Source: JBHEMK01 sp046262635
GTDB lineage: Bacteria > Actinomycetota > Thermoleophilia > Gaiellales > Gaiellaceae
Assembly: GCA_046262635.1 (NCBI GenBank)
Contig: JBHEMK010000123.1
Location: 1-16,719 of the forward strand
Reading direction: 5' to 3'
Length of the DNA: 16,719 nucleotides
Below, piece after piece: positions 1 through 7,317 of this stretch (its first letter is position 1; every line of letters starts with the position of its first letter). The notes under the pieces were generated by a model, which worked only from the letters and a program-made list of their open reading frames with translations, searched no databases and was not told where the DNA came from. Position numbers and translations under genes: made by a program.

Positions 1-304
1 TCCCAGCCGAGCGCGCACGATCAATCAACGCCCGCAGCTCATCGGCAGGTTTCGCAGGTCGAAGTCACCGTAGAACCACCGCGCGGCAACGAGAGCCCCA
101 CTTCCGGGGGCACCGTCACCGGGCCGGCCGGGAAGTCTTCCCCGAAAAGTCCTGGCCATGGCCATGGGGCTGTGCTCGACAAACGTGGTGGACGCGGCGC
201 CCGCCTGCCCGTGCCGGGGCGTCACCGCCCGAGAGTTCGCGTGAGAGCGTCTCCCGCCTGCGATCTCTCGGCCGATCGCGCGAGGGTGCGCGAGTACGAG
301 GCGT
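1..304. other. Stretch with no supported gene, left edge
   Basis: This stretch lies downstream of legF. No frame gives a convincing family match. A 12-base perfect palindrome, TGGCCATGGCCA, lies at 153-164, and a small inverted repeat (GGGAA/TTCCC) at about 130-142, but neither is followed by a T-run that would mark a terminator. On the minus strand, short protein-like pieces lie in two frames near the edge: RWFYGDFDLRNLP about 30-90, and PADELRALIDRARSAG about 2-50. These could be the remains or beginning of a gene continuing to the left. Confidence 0.3.
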
Positions 305-1027
305 CTACCGCTGCTCGAGCCACGGGAGGCGGACGAGCTGCTCGCGCAGGAGAAGGTCGGCGATGCGCAAGTCCTCCTCCGAATCGATGTGAAAGGCTCG
401 CAGCTCCGGGATCTCGAGCGGCACCAGCCGGCCCCCGAGCCACGTGTCGAGCGCCGCGCGGACGAAGCTCGTGCGGAAGAGATAGAGGGCTGCGTTGATC
501 CGCAGCGCGCGCGGGACGTCCTGGCGGCGTCCGTAAGACGTCGCCTCGGGGAGCAGATGCTCGAGCAGGCCGTTCCGCTCGACGACGGCGTGCCAGATCG
601 GATTGAAATGCGGCTCGGAAACCGCGACTGCGCCATCGGCGTCAGACACCTCTCGAAGCAGCTCGTGCGCGCGAGAGACGTCTGCGGGGAGCCTCCCCGG
701 GCTGGTTGGATCGAGTAGGAGCAGGAACTCGTACCGGTCGCCGCCTGGGTCGATCTGCTCGAGCGCATGACGAAGAACGGGCCACATGGCCGTCTCGTCG
801 CGCGCGAGTTCCGGCGGTCGGAGGAACGGCACATCGCCGCCGGCTGCGGCCGCCACGTCCGCGATCTCCCGCGAGTCGGTGGAGACGACGGTGCGCGCGA
901 TCTCGGGGCAGAGGGCTGCAAGCCTGAGGGAGTGCGTGATCAGCGGCACTCCCGCAAGCGGCAGCAGATTCTTCCGGGGGAGGCCCTTCGAGCCCCCGCG
1001 AGCCGGCACGACCGCGAGTGTCGTCAT
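305..1027 (-). CDS. legF: CMP-nonulosonate (legionaminate/sialate) cytidylyltransferase
   Basis: This enzyme activates a nine-carbon nonulosonic acid with CTP to give the CMP-sugar and pyrophosphate in the cytoplasm. The 240-aa product has the family's N-terminal nucleotide-binding loop PARGGSKGLPRKN at residues 8-20. It also has DPTSP at 106-110, the substrate-side stretch GRRQDVPRALRINAALYLF at 166-184, and a C-terminal HIDSEEDL at 213-220 of the type that carries a metal-binding acidic residue. The length is normal for the NeuA/LegF/PseF family. The ATG at 1027 overlaps the stop of the upstream oxidoreductase (ATGA) and places the conserved loop at the expected distance from the start. It is the last gene of the leftward operon, after the rest of the pathway. 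Sequence alone cannot separate Leg, Neu or Pse specificity; legF is preferred because LegB and PtmE homologues are in the same operon. Confidence 0.9.
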   Translation of the reverse strand: MTTLAVVPARGGSKGLPRKNLLPLAGVPLITHSLRLAALCPEIARTVVSTDSREIADVAAAAGGDVPFLRPPELARDETAMWPVLRHALEQIDPGGDRYEFLLLLDPTSPGRLPADVSRAHELLREVSDADGAVAVSEPHFNPIWHAVVERNGLLEHLLPEATSYGRRQDVPRALRINAALYLFRTSFVRAALDTWLGGRLVPLEIPELRAFHIDSEEDLRIADLLLREQLVRLPWLEQR

Positions 1028-1926
1028 CGTGCCGGCCTCGCGTCGTACCGTCGAACTGCATCGCAAAGCTCGAGGACGCGTAGGCCGTCACGACCAGTCG
1101 CTCGCGGCGGCTCTCTCGCGGCGAGCGCACCGAGGAAGTTCCTGAGTGCGCTAACGTACGACTGGTCGAGGCCGGCCCCATCGTTGTGCCAGAGGATCTG
1201 ACCGTCGATGGTGACGTCGCCCCCCCAGGTCCATGCGATCGTGGCGTCCTCGCCGACCCACCGCGAACGACGGTTGTATTCGCGGTCGAGGACGTCCATG
1301 TGCACCGAGCTGAGCGTGCCGCCCGCGTGTCTCAGGACGACGTCCGCCACATCGTCGACGTCGAGCTCGAGGGATGAGACGCGGGCGGCGATGCCGTGAC
1401 ACTCCACGACCTCTCCGGCGATCCAGCGGACGAAGTCCAGCTCGTGGCTCAGCGTGAGGAGCGCACCGCCGCCGAGGGCACGCTTCGCCGCATAGGAGTC
1501 GCGATAGTCCTCGTCGGGGTGCCAGTCCGGCAGGTAGTGACCGACCTCCGCTCGGACGCTGACCAGCCGGCCGACGCGACCGTCTTCGACCGCAGCCCGA
1601 ATGGCCTCGAGCGCGGGATGAGAGCGAAGGTTGTAGCCGACAGCCAGCGTCAGGCCGGCACGCTCCGCATCGTGAAGGGCAGCCGCAACCCCGTCCGAGG
1701 AAGGGGCAAGCGGCTTCTCGACGTACATGTGGATGCCCCGTTCGATCGCCCAGCGGATCGTGGTCAGATGGTCACTCGTCGGAGAGGCGACCACGATCGC
1801 GTCCGCCGCCCAGGCCCCGGCGGCCTCGAGGCGCCCCCCGTCCGCGGTGACTCCAAGCCCTTGCAGGTTCCGGAGGTGCCGACGCCCGCTGGAGCCCAGG
1901 CCGACGACGAAGACGCGCAGGCTCAC
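1024..1926 (-). CDS. Gfo/Idh/MocA-family oxidoreductase, short Rossmann domain
   Basis: This is a predicted NAD(P)-dependent sugar oxidoreductase of 300 aa. Seen: a Rossmann start VGLGSSGRRHLRNL at residues 8-21, DAIVVASPTSDH at 42-53, the family's EKPL at 70-73, and a second-domain GGGALLTLSHELD at 150-162. The start is the GTG at 1926, which overlaps the upstream stop as GTGA; an upstream ATG at 2025 would add a basic, unrelated tail. Odd: only about 27 residues separate the first glycine loop from DAIVVASPT, where this family usually has around 50-60 covering the second beta strand and its ribose-binding acidic residue. The N-terminal half therefore looks trimmed. Campylobacter ptm loci also encode extra oxidoreductases (PtmA, PtmF) beside PtmE, and this could play a related part in making or modifying the amino-sugar precursor. 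Its substrate is unknown. Confidence 0.8.
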   Translation of the reverse strand: MSLRVFVVGLGSSGRRHLRNLQGLGVTADGGRLEAAGAWAADAIVVASPTSDHLTTIRWAIERGIHMYVEKPLAPSSDGVAAALHDAERAGLTLAVGYNLRSHPALEAIRAAVEDGRVGRLVSVRAEVGHYLPDWHPDEDYRDSYAAKRALGGGALLTLSHELDFVRWIAGEVVECHGIAARVSSLELDVDDVADVVLRHAGGTLSSVHMDVLDREYNRRSRWVGEDATIAWTWGGDVTIDGQILWHNDGAGLDQSYVSALRNFLGALAAREPPRATGRDGLRVLELCDAVRRYDARPAR

Positions 1927-3773
1927 CGGCGCTCCGCGACGAGGAACTCGTAGGGCAGCGGGATCCCGCCGACGGTCTCTGGCTCGCCTCCGAACCGCTC
2001 GCGCTGGCGGCGGTCCTCGAGCCACTCGATGCTGAACCCGCCGCCTGCGAGGAGCGCCTCCACCTCCGCCCGGCTGAAGACGGAGAAGTACGCGCGCATC
2101 TCTTCGAAACCGGGGTCGAGCAACTCGTCGGCCAGGTACCGGATCTCTGTTTCGTCACCGAAGCTCGACCGGACGACGAGCAGCCTCCGCGCTGCGCCGA
2201 GCATTGCTTCGAGCGGCAGCCGGAAGTCCGGCGAATACATCAGGGTGCTGAGCGAAACGACCGCGTCGTAGCGCTCGTCGGGCGGCAGGTCCTCGACGTC
2301 GAGCGTGCGCAGGCGATCGGGAGGCAGGCATGCCTCAGCCAGTGTCACCCGTCCGATCTCGATCGCGCGCCGGTACGAGTCTATGCCGTGGTACTCGAGC
2401 CCGAGGGGCTGCACGGAGCGCCACAGATGCCCGCCGCCACAGCCGACGTCGAGGAGGGTGTCGCCCCGCCGCAGTCGCGCCTCGAGCAGCTCCTTCGCCT
2501 GCACCGCCGCGTCGAGCTCCGGCTCGAGCCCCCCGGTGCGCTGCACGACCGAGCGCGTGTAACGCTTCGAGTGCTCCCAGATCGACCGCGGCCGGATCGG
2601 ATGGGCCTGCGTCGGGCGCGAAAGGAAGCCCGAGCCGGGCCCGTCGCCGGGCTTGAGCCTCGAGACGGCAGCCTCGCCGAGATCGGTGCAGCCGCCGAAC
2701 GCCGCCTCCTCCCAATCGACGGCCGGTTCCCAGCGCCAACGCGTCTCGTCCAGCCGGAGTAGGCCGTCCTCGACGTGGGCGACCGCGCCCGCACGCGTTC
2801 GGACAGCGAGCCACGGGATCGACTGGAACAGGGGCTCGCTCGACCAGACGTGGACAGCTCCGCCTGCCGCGCCCGCTTCGAGCTCCAGGCGCTGGGTGCG
2901 CGGCGCGCCGAGGGCGCCCCGCGCGGCCTCGACGGGCGCTGCGTACCGCCAGTCAACCCCCGGGTGCCCCTCAGCCACCGCGGAGACGAGCTCAAGGAAT
3001 CCGTCGACGCGCTCGGCGATGTCGCGATAGTCGTGATCGAAGCACGAAAGAATCGTGGGCCTTCCGGACTCGGCCGCTGCGAATGCCTGCTCGACGTCCC
3101 GCTCGCCGATCGAGTACACGTTTGTCACGAGGTCGAGGCACCGGGCCATTCGCCGCCGGCCCGCGCCCGGCCGGCGGAAGTCCTCCGGATCCGGGTGGTA
3201 GAGAGTCCAGTCCGATACCCCCGCCGACCAGTCCACGAGCCCCGGCACAGCGAACGGCGCCCGGTTGGAATAGTCGAAGGGAAACCAACGGTCGACCCAC
3301 CGCGAGGAGGGCGGATCCAGGATCGTCCCGCCCGCCCGGTAGCAGACCGGCAGCCAGTCCCGCTCGAGGAGCTGCCGCGAGACGATCCGGTCGTGCTCGT
3401 CGCCCCCCGACCACACGAGCCCCCACTCATTTCCAACACCGCTCGCCGGCGGGTGGTGATAGTGCCAGCACTGCTCGTCTCCGCACGCCGAGATCCGGTC
3501 GGCCCAGCGCTCGAGGTAGTGGTCGCGCACGGCGTGGTAGCCGAACGGCCGCTGCCGCGGGTTCGTCGTGAAGCCCGTCCACGTGAGGAAGAACCAGCCG
3601 ACGCGCAGCTTGCCCCCGCGCGGGTCGGGGTGCCGCGCTCGGAACGACGGCTCGAACAGCCGGTCCATCGCTGCGTCGACCAGCTCCCACGTACCGAGCA
3701 GCTCGGGATTTCCGGGGTCGACGCACGGCCCCTCCGTGTCCATACAGAAGACGACGAAGAGCGGCGCAGTCAC
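1923..3773 (-). CDS. Fusion of WbmS/CE4-type deacetylase-like domain and SAM methyltransferase
   Basis: This is a 616-aa two-domain protein. The N-terminal half (about 1-285) resembles carbohydrate esterase 4 / WbmS-type polysaccharide deacetylases: CMDTEG at 10-15 (motif 1 position), a histidine cluster WHYHHP at 103-108 (motif 2), YRAGG at 145-149 (motif 3), and CFDHDYRD at 244-251. The C-terminal part (about 395-616) is a class I SAM-dependent methyltransferase with motif I LLDVGCGGGHLW at 440-451, an acidic strand end GIDSY at 463-467, and a post-motif LDVEDLPPDERYDAVVSL at 491-508. The middle (286-394) is not recognised. The start is the GTG at 3773, 13 bases after the upstream stop; the downstream GTG of the oxidoreductase overlaps its stop. 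No signal peptide is visible, so it should act in the cytoplasm on sugar intermediates or nucleotide sugars. Removal of an N-acyl group followed by N- or O-methylation is an inference only. Confidence 0.82.
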   Translation of the reverse strand: MTAPLFVVFCMDTEGPCVDPGNPELLGTWELVDAAMDRLFEPSFRARHPDPRGGKLRVGWFFLTWTGFTTNPRQRPFGYHAVRDHYLERWADRISACGDEQCWHYHHPPASGVGNEWGLVWSGGDEHDRIVSRQLLERDWLPVCYRAGGTILDPPSSRWVDRWFPFDYSNRAPFAVPGLVDWSAGVSDWTLYHPDPEDFRRPGAGRRRMARCLDLVTNVYSIGERDVEQAFAAAESGRPTILSCFDHDYRDIAERVDGFLELVSAVAEGHPGVDWRYAAPVEAARGALGAPRTQRLELEAGAAGGAVHVWSSEPLFQSIPWLAVRTRAGAVAHVEDGLLRLDETRWRWEPAVDWEEAAFGGCTDLGEAAVSRLKPGDGPGSGFLSRPTQAHPIRPRSIWEHSKRYTRSVVQRTGGLEPELDAAVQAKELLEARLRRGDTLLDVGCGGGHLWRSVQPLGLEYHGIDSYRRAIEIGRVTLAEACLPPDRLRTLDVEDLPPDERYDAVVSLSTLMYSPDFRLPLEAMLGAARRLLVVRSSFGDETEIRYLADELLDPGFEEMRAYFSVFSRAEVEALLAGGGFSIEWLEDRRQRERFGGEPETVGGIPLPYEFLVAERR

Positions 3774-3786
3774 TGCGTCAGCGTAG

Positions 3787-4608
3787 TCATCGCCACGAGA
3801 AAACCGGCAGCTCGCGGATCAACAGCGACCGCGGGTTGTACACCGTCAGTTCGACCCCGTCAGCAGCCATCACGCGGCGCCATCGTCCCATCATCTCGAC
3901 GACGGTCTCGGCCTGCGACCACTGCTCGGTAGCGACAACGGCCGGCGTTTCGTAGCCCCGCGTCTCGCCGGGCTGGAGCCAGAAGTACTCCTTGTTGTAG
4001 TAGTCGGCGCCGGCGAGGACGATGCGCCGGTAGCCCATGGCGTATGCGAGGTTGGCTGCGTCGAAGATCGAGTTGGGGCCGTGGACGAGCGTGCGGGGCG
4101 TCCTCGACGGCGGCGCGTACCGCCAGCGTGCGCGGCGCCGGAAGCGGAACACCCGCACGCCCGGACGAAGGAGGCGGCGGCCGATGAGCTCGTTGCCCAT
4201 GTGAGCCTGAAGGCCGCCCATCACAACGAAGACCGTGTCGGCGTAGAGAGGGTTCTCGCGTAACCGACGGGCGTATTCTTCGAGGAAGTCGACTTCTCCG
4301 GTCAGGTGGTAGTCGGCCCGCACCCAGTGCTGGCGCGGGAACTCGCGGAGACTGATCGTGTTGAAGGTGGAGATTCGCGCCCATTCTTCGGCCGTGATGC
4401 CAAGGAGCGAACGGCCGCTGCCGAAGACGAAGGCGGTATCGGAGGAGCGGGTGGCGCAGAGCCCTTCCTCCGACAGGATCCGGTACGCGCCGAGCCCACG
4501 GCGGTCCCGCGTCCAGGCGGCGGCGAGTCGGCCGAGATGGTGCGGCCGCAGGTGCCGGTAGGCGCCGGCCGCGAGCCGCGTCCGCTCCTCCTTCAGCCGA
4601 TCGAGCAC
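3787..4608 (-). CDS. GT42 (sialyltransferase)-like protein, candidate nonulosonate transferase
   Basis: This 273-aa soluble protein has a pattern close to the Campylobacter Cst-II / Maf (DUF115) fold. Seen: AFVFGSGRSL at residues 59-68 (compare the Cst-II nucleotide loop ending GNGPSL), HGPNSIFDAANLAYAMGYR at 176-194, VLAGADYYNK at 197-206 (compare LSGIDFYQN), and VYNPRSLL at 256-263 (compare CPNSLL). These occur in the same order and at similar spacing to GT42 enzymes, which transfer sialic acid from CMP-Neu5Ac. The start is uncertain. A GTG at 4608 lies two bases after the legB stop and is preferred; an ATG at 4662 and a start at 4710 would overlap legB by 52-100 bases. Position inside a CMP-nonulosonate operon supports a transferase using the operon's product. 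The match is from memory of the family, not from an alignment search. Confidence 0.65.
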   Translation of the reverse strand: MLDRLKEERTRLAAGAYRHLRPHHLGRLAAAWTRDRRGLGAYRILSEEGLCATRSSDTAFVFGSGRSLLGITAEEWARISTFNTISLREFPRQHWVRADYHLTGEVDFLEEYARRLRENPLYADTVFVVMGGLQAHMGNELIGRRLLRPGVRVFRFRRRARWRYAPPSRTPRTLVHGPNSIFDAANLAYAMGYRRIVLAGADYYNKEYFWLQPGETRGYETPAVVATEQWSQAETVVEMMGRWRRVMAADGVELTVYNPRSLLIRELPVFSWR

Positions 4609-4610
4609 GG

Positions 4611-5597
4611 TCAGACGGCGTAGGCGCCCACGCGATAGAGGTGGAGATTCTCGGAGATCCATTCTGCCGTCCTGGCAAGACCGTCTTCCAGCGAGACAAC
4701 CGGCTCCCACCCAAGCAGCTCGCGGGCAGCGCCGGCGTCGGCCCGCAGGCGCTCGACCTCGCTCCCAGGTGGCCGGACGCGGGCCTCCTCGCGCTCGACC
4801 GGGGCGCCCTTATCGACAACCGCCTCGATCCGCTCGACGAGCTCCGAGATCGAGATTTCCTTGCCTGAGCCCGAGTTGAGGACGCGGCCGACCGCGCCGG
4901 GACAGTCGGCAATCCGGACGAATGCCTCGACGGTGTCCGTCACGTACGTGAAATCCCGGGTCGGCGCGAGATTGCCGAGTGCAACGGGGCCGCCGGCGAG
5001 CAACTGCGTGATCACGGTGGGGATCACGGCGCGCGCGGACTGCCGTGGGCCGAACGTGTTGAACGGTCGCAGCGTCGCCACCGGCAATCCGAACGAGAGG
5101 TGGAAGGCCTCGGCCATCTTGTCCGCGCCGATCTTGCTCGCTGCGTACGGCGACTGGCCCTGCAGCGGATGTGCCTCGTCGATCGGCACGTACCGCGCCG
5201 TTCCGTACACCTCACTCGTCGATGTATGCACGACGAGGGAGACGCCTGCCTGCTGCGCCGCACGCAGAACGTTCAGCGTCCCGTGAATGTTCGTTTCGAC
5301 GTACGCGGCGGGAGCGTCGTACGAGAACGGTATTGCGACGAGCGCCGCGAGGTGGAAGACGGTCGCCATTCCCGCGGCTGCCGCGGTCGCGCTGTCGCGG
5401 TCGCGCACATCGCCGAGCACCACGTCCACCTCTCCCCGGACCGGCGAGTCGTCGAGCCATCCCCACGAGCCGAGCGAGTTGTACTCGACGAGCGCACGCA
5501 CATCCGCGCCCCGTTCGACCAGCGATTCGCAGAGGTGGCTGCCGATGAAGCCCCCAGCGCCCGTGACGAGGACGCGCCGACCGGACCAGCCGCTCAC
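4611..5597 (-). CDS. legB: NDP-N-acetylglucosamine 4,6-dehydratase, LegB type
   Basis: LegB removes water from GDP- or UDP-GlcNAc to give the 4-keto-6-deoxy sugar, the first committed step towards legionaminic acid. The 328-aa product is an extended SDR with VTGAGGFIGSHL at 11-22, YNSLGSWGWLDD at 39-50 (a signature of LegB rather than of general epimerases), HTSTSEVYG at 124-132, and the catalytic pair in YAASK at 151-155. The LRPFNTFGPRQS stretch follows further on. The length is typical. The GTG start at 5597 overlaps the ptmE-like stop as GTGA. The neighbouring guanylyltransferase-type gene suggests a GDP-linked substrate, as in Campylobacter. In most organisms LegC, the aminotransferase that uses LegB's product, is adjacent; here it is absent. 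Confidence 0.9.
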   Translation of the reverse strand: MSGWSGRRVLVTGAGGFIGSHLCESLVERGADVRALVEYNSLGSWGWLDDSPVRGEVDVVLGDVRDRDSATAAAAGMATVFHLAALVAIPFSYDAPAAYVETNIHGTLNVLRAAQQAGVSLVVHTSTSEVYGTARYVPIDEAHPLQGQSPYAASKIGADKMAEAFHLSFGLPVATLRPFNTFGPRQSARAVIPTVITQLLAGGPVALGNLAPTRDFTYVTDTVEAFVRIADCPGAVGRVLNSGSGKEISISELVERIEAVVDKGAPVEREEARVRPPGSEVERLRADAGAARELLGWEPVVSLEDGLARTAEWISENLHLYRVGAYAV

Positions 5598-6661
5598 AGC
5601 CCCTCGACATCGACGAGGGCCTGCTCGTAGTCCGCGAGCTGGCCGATGTCAAGCCAGTACTCACGCAGCGGGAAGCCGACGACGTTGCGCTGATCGGACA
5701 CGAGGCGCTCTATCAGCTGGGGCATGTCCAGCGGCTCGCCCGCGGCAACGAGCGCGCAGACATCCGGGTTGATCAGATACATGCCCGCGTTGACGAACCC
5801 GCGCACGAGCGGCTTCTCGCTGACGCCGGTGATTCGCCACTGCGCGAGGTCGACGAGGCCGTAGGGCACGCGCACCTCGTACGGGCGCACGGCGACCGTC
5901 ATGTCCGCCTCGTGCTCGTCGTGGAAGTGGTGCATCGCTCGGAAGTCAACCCCCGTCAGGATGTCCCCGTTCATCACGAGAGTCGGACCGTCGGAGTTGA
6001 CGAAGCCGAGCGCGCCGGCAGTACCGAGCGGCCGCTCCTCAGGCACGTACTCGATCTCGACCCCGTACTTGCTGCCGTCGCCGAAATGCTCGGCGATCGC
6101 CTCGCCGTGGTAATGCGTCGTCACGTTCACGTGTTCGATACCCGCGTCGCGCAGCTGGCAAATAATCCGCTCGAGCAGCGGCCGGTCGCCCACCGGCAGC
6201 ATCGGCTTCGGCGTCGCGTCGGTCAGTGCGCCGAGCCGGGTGCCGAATCCGCCGGCCATAACGACGGCCCGCAGGGGCGGCCCTTCGATCTCGATCAGGT
6301 CGTGCAGCAGCGCGACGGCGCGGACGCGGGCCTGGTCGTCGACCAGCGGAATCTGGCGAAGGTCGTACCGCTGCATGAGCGCGACGAGCTCCGCCGGCTG
6401 CGCATCGAGCGGTGCGGTCAGGGGGATCGGGCGCGGCTCCGCGAGCGCGCGCTGCCGTTCGACCAGCGCCGTGACCGGCGTCTCGAGGCTAAGGTCGGCG
6501 AGCATCGCGCGGCGGATGTCGCCGTCGGTGACGGTGCCGAGCAACCGCCGGTCGGTCTCCACCACGAGGGCGATCCCGACGAGGTTACGATCGATGCACT
6601 CCATGGCCTCGCGAACTGTGGCGTCACCGCCGATCAGCAGCCCGTCGAGCTCCCGCGTCAT
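5594..6661 (-). CDS. ptmE: CBS-domain sugar nucleotidyltransferase, PtmE-like (GDP-GlcN/GlcNAc synthesis)
   Basis: This 355-aa cytoplasmic protein has two parts. Residues about 5-125 form a CBS pair (TVTDGDIR at 43-50, LRQIPLVDD at 101-109). Residues about 130-355 are a nucleotidyltransferase domain with AVVMAGGFGTRLGALTDATP at 132-151 and PKPMLPVGDRPLL at 151-163. The domain also has VPEERPLGTAGAL at 206-218 and a metal-binding NGD at 231-233. This architecture matches Campylobacter PtmE, the guanylyltransferase that makes the GDP-glucosamine precursor of legionaminic acid. The ATG at 6661 overlaps the upstream acetyltransferase stop (ATGA). Nucleotide preference (GTP or UTP) cannot be read with certainty. 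The CBS pair may sense an adenine nucleotide, but this is family knowledge only. Confidence 0.85.
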   Translation of the reverse strand: MTRELDGLLIGGDATVREAMECIDRNLVGIALVVETDRRLLGTVTDGDIRRAMLADLSLETPVTALVERQRALAEPRPIPLTAPLDAQPAELVALMQRYDLRQIPLVDDQARVRAVALLHDLIEIEGPPLRAVVMAGGFGTRLGALTDATPKPMLPVGDRPLLERIICQLRDAGIEHVNVTTHYHGEAIAEHFGDGSKYGVEIEYVPEERPLGTAGALGFVNSDGPTLVMNGDILTGVDFRAMHHFHDEHEADMTVAVRPYEVRVPYGLVDLAQWRITGVSEKPLVRGFVNAGMYLINPDVCALVAAGEPLDMPQLIERLVSDQRNVVGFPLREYWLDIGQLADYEQALVDVEGL

Positions 6662-7317
6662 CGCTCGATCCGCCCCAGCTCGCGGGCCGGCACCCCGGCG
6701 ACGACCCGGTCCGCCTCGACGTCGCGGGTAACGACCCCGCCCGCGCCGACGACCGCGTCGGCACCGATCCGCAGGCCCTGGAGGACCGTCGCGCCGGCAC
6801 CGACGTGCGCGCGGGCGCCGACCTCGACCCCGCCTGCGAGCCGGGCGCCGGTCGCCACGTGCACGTGATCGCCCAGGCGACAGTCGTGCTCGACGATCGC
6901 GCCGCTGTTGATGATCACGTTCTCACCAACGAATGCGTCTGCGTTGACGATGGCCACCGCCAGGACGGTCGCGCCGGTGCCGAGTCGCGCCGACGGCGAC
7001 ACGACCGCCGAGGGATGGATCGCAGAGACGACATCGAGTCCCTGCGACCGGACGAGGTCGAAGAGACGCCGCCGCGGCCCGTTGTCGGCCGCGCCACCGA
7101 GGCCGATGAAGGCGTAGGACACGCCCTGATCGTACTGGCGGCCCAACTCGTCGTCGTCGCCGAGGACCGGCACGCCGAGCACCTGCGTCCCCCAGAGTTC
7201 GCGCCTAGGGTCGAGCAGGCCGACGGACTCGAACCCGCCCATCGCCGCGAGCGTCTCGAGCACAACCTTGGCGTGGCCGCCGGCTCCGAGCCCGATCACG
7301 CGAACCCGGTCAGGCAT
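6658..7317 (-). CDS. NeuD/PglD-like hexapeptide-repeat acyltransferase
   Basis: This is a 219-aa sugar O- or N-acyltransferase. The N-terminal domain begins RVRVIGLGAGGHAKVVLETL (residues 4-23), typical of the PglD/NeuD nucleotide-sugar binding domain. From about residue 100 to the end it has left-handed beta-helix hexapeptide repeats (for example IHPSAVVSPSARLGTGATV). VEHDCRLGDHVHV at 142-154 carries the usual catalytic histidine (H144) followed by an acidic residue. The C-terminus VVAGVPAREL is characteristic of the family. The ATG at 7317 overlaps the legG stop by 8 bases. In a Leg pathway this position is normally taken by LegH, which acetylates the 4-amino group made by LegC. With LegC missing, it could instead acetylate another amine or a hydroxyl, so the LegH role is plausible but not shown. 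Confidence 0.85.
   Translation of the reverse strand: MPDRVRVIGLGAGGHAKVVLETLAAMGGFESVGLLDPRRELWGTQVLGVPVLGDDDELGRQYDQGVSYAFIGLGGAADNGPRRRLFDLVRSQGLDVVSAIHPSAVVSPSARLGTGATVLAVAIVNADAFVGENVIINSGAIVEHDCRLGDHVHVATGARLAGGVEVGARAHVGAGATVLQGLRIGADAVVGAGGVVTRDVEADRVVAGVPARELGRIER

Noticed and set aside
130..142. Inverted repeat GGGAA/TTCCC as operon terminator
   Set aside because: The stem is only about 5 bp with a tiny loop, no T-run follows, and it lies about 160 bases after the legF stop.
1..498. Plus-strand frame open from the left edge
   Set aside because: It runs 190 bases antisense into legF, turns arginine-rich, and shows no family motif. A partial gene ending here cannot be excluded but is not supported.
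25..921. 298-codon minus-strand open frame over legF
   Set aside because: It is a different frame of legF with Ser/Arg-rich low-complexity translation; legF has all family motifs.
2775..3932. 385-codon plus-strand open frame
   Set aside because: It is antisense to the deacetylase-methyltransferase fusion and the GT42-like gene, with no recognisable domain. Long antisense frames are expected at this GC content.
4611..5597. Pseudaminic acid (PseB) reading of the dehydratase
   Set aside because: The YNSLGSWGWLD signature and the PtmE and LegG type neighbours fit LegB. PseC, PseH and PseG type genes are not seen.
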